DNA from: Nonomuraea turcica
Lineage (GTDB): Bacteria > Actinomycetota > Actinomycetes > Streptosporangiales > Streptosporangiaceae
Assembly (NCBI RefSeq): GCF_030718205.1
Contig: NZ_JAUZQF010000011.1
Coordinates: 248,001 to 312,000 of the forward strand
DNA length: 64,000 bases
Direction: 5' to 3'
The translations under genes were made by a program, and so were the position numbers. Below the pieces are notes generated by a model that did not search any database, was not told where the DNA came from, and saw only the letters and a program-made list of their open reading frames with translations. Shown here piece by piece: positions 59,681-64,000 of this stretch (the first letter of the stretch is position 1; every line of letters begins with the position of its first letter).

Positions 59681-60148
59681 ATGTACTCGACGCGGGTCTC
59701 TCAGTACGTGAATGCGCCGCGGTCGGCTGTATACCGGGCGCTCGTGGATGCGGACGCGATCGCGAAATGGCGGGTGCCGGCAGGCATGAGCAGCCACGTC
59801 CACGAGTTCGACGCTCGCGAAGGCGGTTCGTTCCGGGTCTCACTCACCTACGACGCGCCTGGACCAACCGGTAAGTCGGCGTCGCACACCGACACCTACC
59901 ATGGCCACTTCGCGGAGCTCGTCCCGGACGAGCGGGTGGTCGAGGTGCTGGAGTTCGAGACCGCGGATCCGGCGCTGCGCGGGACCATGACGATGACGAC
60001 GACGCTTACCGAGGCCGGCTCCGGCACAGATGTCGTGATCGTGCACGACGGGATCCCCGACGCCGTGCCCATCACCGACAACGAGACGGGCACGCGGATG
60101 GCCTTGGCGAACCTGGCCGCGCTCGTCGAGGCCTCGCCTATCTCCTGA
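59681..60148 (+). CDS. SRPBCC (AHSA1-type) protein
   Basis: This 155-residue helix-grip protein has TRVSQYVNAPRSAVYRALVD, EGGSFRVSLTYD and DERVVEVLEFE, typical of AHSA1-like SRPBCC domains that bind hydrophobic small molecules. The start at 59681 has AAGG about 10 bases before it. An in-frame GTG at 59651 is less likely. It is convergent with an MFS gene (11-bp overlap of ends). Confidence 0.85.
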   Translation: MYSTRVSQYVNAPRSAVYRALVDADAIAKWRVPAGMSSHVHEFDAREGGSFRVSLTYDAPGPTGKSASHTDTYHGHFAELVPDERVVEVLEFETADPALRGTMTMTTTLTEAGSGTDVVIVHDGIPDAVPITDNETGTRMALANLAALVEASPIS

Positions 60149-61541
60149 CCATTTCAGACTCCGATGACAGCCGGGCTGCGCGGGGAAGTGCCAGCGCGGC
60201 CAGCACGCCGGTCACGGCGATCGCGGCGGCGACGAAGATCGCGGACCGCAGCCCATCGACGGTGGCGGCGCGTACCGCCTCCCCGGTCAGGCGGGTGAGG
60301 TCGCGGTCGGCCACGGCCACCATTATGGCCAGGCCCGCGCTGCTGCCCGCCTGCAGGACAGTGGAGGCGAGGCCGGAGACCGCGCCCTGCTCGTGCGGGG
60401 CCACGCCGGTCGCGGCGACGATGAACATGGTGTTGAACGACAGTCCCGCGCCCAGGCCGAAGCCGAGGAGTCCGGCCAGCAGGCCCGCGTAGGATCCACC
60501 GACGGACAGGCTCAACGCCAGCACCACGGTCCCCGCCACGCCCACCAGCACACTGAGGATCATCGTGCCACGCAGTCCCAGGCGCGGGATCAGCCGCTCG
60601 CTGAGCAGATTGCCGGCGGTGATGCCCAGCGTCGGGCCGAGGAAGGCCAGCCCGGACCGCATGGCGTCGTAGCCGAGGACGTCCTGGAAGTGCAGGGTGA
60701 GGAAGTACGGGACACACTGCAAGGTCAGGCCGTAGACCAGGATCGCCCCTGCCGCGGCGCTCGTGTGCCTGTTGGCCAGCAGCCGTAGCGGCATCAGCGG
60801 ATTGCGGCTGCGGGCCTCGATCGTCAGGAAGGCGGCGAGCAGCGCGGCTGCCGCGGCGAAGGACGCCACGGCGCCGGCGGAGGCCCAGCCCTGCTCGGCA
60901 CCGTGCGCGATGGCGAACACCAGCCCCGTGATGCCCGCCGTGCCGGTGAGAGCGCCAGGGAGGTCGAACCCGCCCACCCGCCGGACAGCGTCCGGCGTCA
61001 GCACCGCGAACGCCGCCACGGCGCCCGCCGTGGTCAGCGGCACGTTCACGAAGAAGACCGCCGGCCAGCCGAACGCGCCGGTCAGCAGGCCGCCGAGCAG
61101 TGCGCCGAGGCTGAGCCCACTGGCACCGCAGACCGCCCACACGGTCATCGCCCGATTGCGCGCCGGCCCTTCGTCGAACATGGTGACCACCAGCGACAAG
61201 GTGGCGGGCATCAGGACGGCGCCTCCCAGCCCCTGCACCGCCCGCGCGCAGATCAGGAGACCTGGAGAGGTGGCCAGCCCGCCGAGGAGCGAGCCGACGC
61301 CGTACAGCAGCATGCCCAGAACGAACATCCGCCGTCTTCCCACCATGTCGGACAACCGGCCGCCGAGCAGCAGGAAGCCGCCGAAGGGCACCGCGTAGGC
61401 GCTGACCACCCACTGCAGCGAGTAAGGGGAGAACCCCACGTCTCGTGCGATCTGCGGCAGCGCAACGTAGACAATGGTGAAGTCCAAGGCGGTGATCATG
61501 CTGCCCAGGCCCAGGAGTACGAGAGGGATCACGAATCGCAT
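60138..61541 (-). CDS. MFS multidrug transporter (DHA2, 14-helix type)
   Basis: The 467-residue protein has 13-14 membrane helices, motif A (GGRLSDMVGRRRMFV), motif B-like CARAVQGLGGAVLMPATLSL and motif C (LSLGALLGGLLTG), the signature of drug/proton antiporters such as EmrB/QacA. It is divergent from an XRE/MmyB-like regulator, which probably represses it. TTGACT at 61588 may be part of the regulator promoter. Confidence 0.92.
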   Translation of the reverse strand: MRFVIPLVLLGLGSMITALDFTIVYVALPQIARDVGFSPYSLQWVVSAYAVPFGGFLLLGGRLSDMVGRRRMFVLGMLLYGVGSLLGGLATSPGLLICARAVQGLGGAVLMPATLSLVVTMFDEGPARNRAMTVWAVCGASGLSLGALLGGLLTGAFGWPAVFFVNVPLTTAGAVAAFAVLTPDAVRRVGGFDLPGALTGTAGITGLVFAIAHGAEQGWASAGAVASFAAAAALLAAFLTIEARSRNPLMPLRLLANRHTSAAAGAILVYGLTLQCVPYFLTLHFQDVLGYDAMRSGLAFLGPTLGITAGNLLSERLIPRLGLRGTMILSVLVGVAGTVVLALSLSVGGSYAGLLAGLLGFGLGAGLSFNTMFIVAATGVAPHEQGAVSGLASTVLQAGSSAGLAIMVAVADRDLTRLTGEAVRAATVDGLRSAIFVAAAIAVTGVLAALALPRAARLSSESEMVRR

Positions 61542-61621
61542 GCCGGACAGCCTGGTCGCGGTCCCGAATCGCAGCCAGCCTCGTGTCTTGACTACGCAAA
61601 CCTTGCTTAGGCTGGATCGAT

Positions 61622-62485
61622 GTGGATCGTGAAACCGAACTGAGCGAGTTCCTCAAGTCCCGCAGGGCGCGGCTGAGCCCGGAGGACGCCGGTGTGCCGT
61701 ACAAGAACCATGGGACGCGGCGGGTGCGCGGGCTGCGCCGCGAGGAGCTGGCGCTGCTCGCCGGGGTGAGCGTCGCCCACTACACCCGGCTGGAGCAGGG
61801 CCGCAGTCAGAACGTGTCGGCCGAAGTGCTGGATTCCATCGCCGACGTGCTGCGGCTCACCGCCGACGAGCGGACCTACCTGCACGCGCTGGCCCACCCG
61901 GCACACCGATGCCACGACTGCCCGCAGACCCCGGTGCGGCCGGGGCTGCAGCGGCTGCTGGACTCCATGATCCTCACCCCGGCCTTCGTTCTGGGGCGGC
62001 ATGCCAATGTGGTCGCCTGGAACCGGCTGGCCGCCGCGGTCTTCGCCGACTTCGCCGCGATCCCCGAAGATCGCAGGACCATCGCTCACCTGGTCTTCCT
62101 GGATGCGGAGATCAAGCGCATGCACGGCGAGGGGTGGCCGCGCCTCGCTCAGGAACATGTGGCCCAGCTCCGGCTCCTGGCCGCGCGCTACCCCAAGCAT
62201 GTGCCGATCATGGAGCACGTCGATGCGATCTGCAGCCGGAGTCCCGAATTTCGGGCCCTGTGGAACGAGCACCACGTGGCCGCCGCGACCCACCGCGACT
62301 ACGTCCTGAACCATCCGGTGGTGGGCGAGCTGCGGCTGTCCGCCGAGCTCGTCGGCTTTCCCGGCGATCCTGAGCTGCAGGGGATGGATCTGTTCGCCGC
62401 CGAGCCTGGCTCCGAGTCGGAAGACAGGCTGCGCCAGTTGGCCGCCACCACGTCACGCCGGCCGTCCAGCGCTCCCGTCGCCTAG
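61622..62485 (+). CDS. XRE-family regulator with MmyB-like ligand domain
   Basis: This 287-residue protein starts with GTG. It has the helix-turn-helix RRVRGLRREELALLAGVSVA, TRLEQGRSQNVSAEVLDSIA, and a PAS-like MLTR domain (LTPAFVLGRHANVVAWNRLA, GDPELQGMDLFAAEPGS). Actinobacteria use this family to control adjacent MFS pumps or reductases. It is divergent from the MFS transporter. Its TAG stop and that of the aldo/keto reductase lie on the same CTAG palindrome. Confidence 0.9.
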   Translation: MDRETELSEFLKSRRARLSPEDAGVPYKNHGTRRVRGLRREELALLAGVSVAHYTRLEQGRSQNVSAEVLDSIADVLRLTADERTYLHALAHPAHRCHDCPQTPVRPGLQRLLDSMILTPAFVLGRHANVVAWNRLAAAVFADFAAIPEDRRTIAHLVFLDAEIKRMHGEGWPRLAQEHVAQLRLLAARYPKHVPIMEHVDAICSRSPEFRALWNEHHVAAATHRDYVLNHPVVGELRLSAELVGFPGDPELQGMDLFAAEPGSESEDRLRQLAATTSRRPSSAPVA

Positions 62486-63462
62486 AGGAGGGTGCCGCCG
62501 GTGACCTCGAACGTGGTGAGGGCCTCGTCCACCCTGGCCAAGGTGTCCGGGTGGAGGGTCAGGTCGGCAGCGGCCAGGTTCTCCTCGATGTGGGACGGGG
62601 TGCGGCTGCCGGGGATCGTGGCCACATGGTCGTCCTGGTGCAGGAGCCAGGCCAGGGCGAGCTGGGCCGGGGTGATGCCCAACTGGGCGGCCAGGCTGCG
62701 GATGGGGGCGTAGCGGTCGTTGTTGGCGGCCAGGTTGTCCGCGGAGAAGCGGGGGGCGTTGTGACGGAAGTCGCCCTCGCCCAAGGACTGGACCGTGCCG
62801 GTCAGGAAACCCGTGCCCAGCGGGCTCCACGCCACGATGCCCACGCCTAGGTCGCGCGCGGCCGAGAGCAGGCCGGGGTCCACGGGGCGCCACATCGACC
62901 ACTCGTTCTGGACGGCCGTCACGGGGTGCACGGCGTGTGCGGCCCGCAGTTGCGCGGCCGTCACGTTGGACAGGCCCACGTGCTTGATCAAGCCGTCGCG
63001 CACCAGGTCCGCCATGGCGCCCACCGTGTCCTCGATCGGCACGCCCGGGTCCGGGTAGTGGGCGTAGTAGAGGTCGATCACGTCGGTGTCCAGGTTGCGC
63101 AGGCTGCGCTCCGCGTAGCGGCGGACGAGGCGGGGCTCGGCGTTCACGCGTAGCTCGCCGAACGCGAACCCGACCGGCTGCGACCGGCTCTGCTCCCCCT
63201 CCGGGATCGCCAGGCCGAACTTGGTCGCGACCACCACCTCTTCCCTGCGGCCCTTGATCGCGCGGCCCACCAGGCGCTCGTTGTGGCCGTCCACGCCGTA
63301 CGCATCGCTGGTGTCCACGTGGGTCGCGCCCCCGTCCAGGGCCGCCTTCAGCGCCGCCGCGGCGCGGGTGTCGTCGATATCGCCGTAGATCCCCGGCGAC
63401 AGCACCATGGCGCCGTAGCCGATGGCGGGGACCTGCAAATTTCCGAGCTTGCGTGTCTTCAT
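62482..63462 (-). CDS. Aldo/keto reductase
   Basis: This 326-residue TIM-barrel NADPH reductase has HVDTSDAYGVDGHNE (catalytic Asp and Tyr), ATKFG (Lys), YYAHYPD (His) and the cofactor loop IPGSRTPSHIEENL. It reduces aldehydes or ketones. It may act with the regulator and pump next to it in electrophile or xenobiotic defence, but that is only positional. The ATG at 63462 has AGGAT upstream. Confidence 0.92.
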   Translation of the reverse strand: MKTRKLGNLQVPAIGYGAMVLSPGIYGDIDDTRAAAALKAALDGGATHVDTSDAYGVDGHNERLVGRAIKGRREEVVVATKFGLAIPEGEQSRSQPVGFAFGELRVNAEPRLVRRYAERSLRNLDTDVIDLYYAHYPDPGVPIEDTVGAMADLVRDGLIKHVGLSNVTAAQLRAAHAVHPVTAVQNEWSMWRPVDPGLLSAARDLGVGIVAWSPLGTGFLTGTVQSLGEGDFRHNAPRFSADNLAANNDRYAPIRSLAAQLGITPAQLALAWLLHQDDHVATIPGSRTPSHIEENLAAADLTLHPDTLARVDEALTTFEVTGGTLL

Positions 63463-63546
63463 GGGACAGATCCTGCAGCGGACGCGTGCCCGGTGTCCAA
63501 GTCCCCTTGCGATAACCAGCGGTTATGGACTTGCGTCGGCGGCCCC

Positions 63547-63579
63547 ATACCGGCGACATACCGGCGATATACCGGGCAT
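63547..63579. promoter_or_regulatory. Three 11-bp direct repeats upstream of a small peptide gene
   Basis: ATACCGGCGAC, ATACCGGCGAT and ATACCGGGCAT run head to tail at 11-bp spacing, one helical turn each. Another ATACCGCC lies at 63609. SARP-type activators bind direct repeats spaced by a helical turn, so this is a good candidate activator site, facing the peptide gene. Confidence 0.65.
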
Positions 63580-63628
63580 CTCTAGAGTCACCCGCGTCCC
63601 GTATGGACATACCGCCAAGGAGAAGGTC

Positions 63629-63820
63629 ATGCGCAGTATCCGACGTGTCGGCGGCCTCGCGTTCATCGCGCTGAGTGTTGCCCTGCTGGGTTCGCCCGCT
63701 TCTGCCAATGCTGACGCGACATTGGAGTGGTCTCTCCATATCCCCGCGAAGGACGGAGGCCCAGACAACAGCGGCGAGCTCAGCGATTGTGAACCTGGGG
63801 ACGTGACCTGCGAAGGGTAG
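63629..63820 (+). CDS. Tiny secreted peptide precursor
   Basis: AAGGAGAAGG precedes the ATG. The 63-residue product has a basic start, a signal peptide (GLAFIALSVALLGSPASA) and a mature acidic tail of about 36 residues ending LSDCEPGDVTCEG with two Cys seven residues apart. No family is recognised. It could be a secreted signalling or antimicrobial peptide, or a small wall component. It is preceded by direct repeats and followed 30 bases later by a LysR gene. Confidence 0.65.
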   Translation: MRSIRRVGGLAFIALSVALLGSPASANADATLEWSLHIPAKDGGPDNSGELSDCEPGDVTCEG

Positions 63821-63850
63821 CCCTCGGCTTGCGTGGTCCATGGTTGATAC

Positions 63851-64000
63851 ATGGATCTGAAGGTGCTCAAGAGCTTCGTGGTCGTGGCCGAGGAGCTCAA
63901 TGTGACGCGGGCGGCCGAGCGGTTGTTCGTGTCGCAGCCGGCCCTGTCCAAGCAGCTCAGGGTGTTGGAGCGGCAGCTCGGGTTCCGGGTGTTCGAGCGG
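63851..64000 (+). CDS. LysR-family regulator, 5' part (runs off the window)
   Basis: Fifty codons are visible: MDLKVLKSFVVVAEELNVTR, then AAERLFVSQPALSKQLRVLE, then RQLGFRVFER. This is the classic LysR helix-turn-helix with the A-x-x-L-x-x-S-Q-P-A-L-S-x-Q motif. The sensor domain lies outside the window, so its target cannot be judged. Confidence 0.9.
   Translation, partial: MDLKVLKSFVVVAEELNVTRAAERLFVSQPALSKQLRVLERQLGFRVFER

Noticed and set aside
60154..61704. A 516-codon minus-strand open frame across the MFS gene
   Set aside because: It is a shadow of the MFS transporter in the same region. Its composition is Arg/Gly/Ala-rich and has no domain signature.
62453..63841. A 462-codon minus-strand open frame over the aldo/keto reductase
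   Set aside because: It is out of frame with the reductase, which has all catalytic motifs, and reads as low-complexity Arg/Gly/Pro sequence.
1..64000. CRISPR arrays, tRNA/rRNA genes, integrases, transposases, phage genes
   Set aside because: I looked for repeat-spacer patterns, tRNA T-loop sequences and the corresponding protein motifs on both strands and saw none that hold up.

Overview
The window is 64 kb of very GC-rich DNA with strong third-position GC, frequent GTG and TTG starts, many 4-bp ATGA gene overlaps, and gene families typical of soil actinomycetes (CGNR and DUF3140 proteins, mycothiol-type isomerases, PPOX/F420 proteins, a Ser/Thr kinase, many TetR and LacI regulators). It looks like an accessory part of a chromosome from a Streptosporangiaceae-like (Nonomuraea-like) actinomycete. 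That taxon is an inference from gene content only. I saw no rRNA, tRNA, CRISPR array, complete insertion sequence, phage gene or canonical biosynthetic cluster.

Layout. 0.2-3.6 kb: an ABC exporter with a DesK/DesR-like two-component system, one overlapping operon. 3.7-6.9 kb: a membrane-anchored substrate-binding/vWA fusion followed by a second membrane-anchored binding protein with no permease. 7.0-11.3 kb: surface and secreted proteins around a Ser/Thr kinase with an extracytoplasmic domain. 11.4-17.0 kb: single genes (DUF429, mycothiol-type isomerase, two unrelated small-domain enzymes, methyltransferase, FAD monooxygenase) and a truncated LuxR-type regulator abutting a membrane protein. 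17.1-21.3 kb: two tandem secreted pectate lyases, divergent from an ArsB/NhaD-type transporter. 21.3-26.8 kb: a three-subunit molybdenum aldehyde oxidoreductase of PaoABC type, flanked by two TetR genes with similar operators. 26.8-28.8 kb: an orphan histidine kinase. 28.9-38.8 kb: a plant-glycan utilisation locus (secreted multidomain hydrolase, GH127 arabinofuranosidase, ABC sugar importer, LacI regulator) carrying identical LacI-type operators inside two signal-peptide coding regions. 38.8-41.0 kb: TusA-like protein, orphan LacI, secreted CAP protein. 41.3-43.2 kb: a broken histidine kinase next to an intact response regulator and three small genes. 43.3-46.8 kb: CGNR regulator, MFS pump, TetR, FabH-like synthase. 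46.7-48.8 kb: glycosyltransferase and epimerase separated by a decayed HigBA-type toxin-antitoxin pair. 48.8-53.9 kb: TetR/FAD monooxygenase pair, fatty acid desaturase, coiled-coil protein and a second DesK/DesR-like pair. 54.0-56.0 kb: cytochrome bd oxidase with a short subunit II. 56.1-64 kb: SDR/TetR pair, GH13 enzyme, PPOX protein, SRPBCC protein, MFS pump with an XRE regulator, aldo/keto reductase, a tiny secreted peptide preceded by three 11-bp direct repeats, and the start of a LysR gene.

Themes. Much of the window deals with degrading plant wall polymers (pectin backbone by the lyases, arabinose-containing side chains by the GH127 locus) and with sensing and export. Several regulator-target pairs are divergent with clear palindromes between them. 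Three loci are visibly decaying: the kinase at 41.3 kb (11-bp tandem expansion), the LuxR fragment at 15.5 kb, and the toxin-antitoxin remnant at 47.5 kb.
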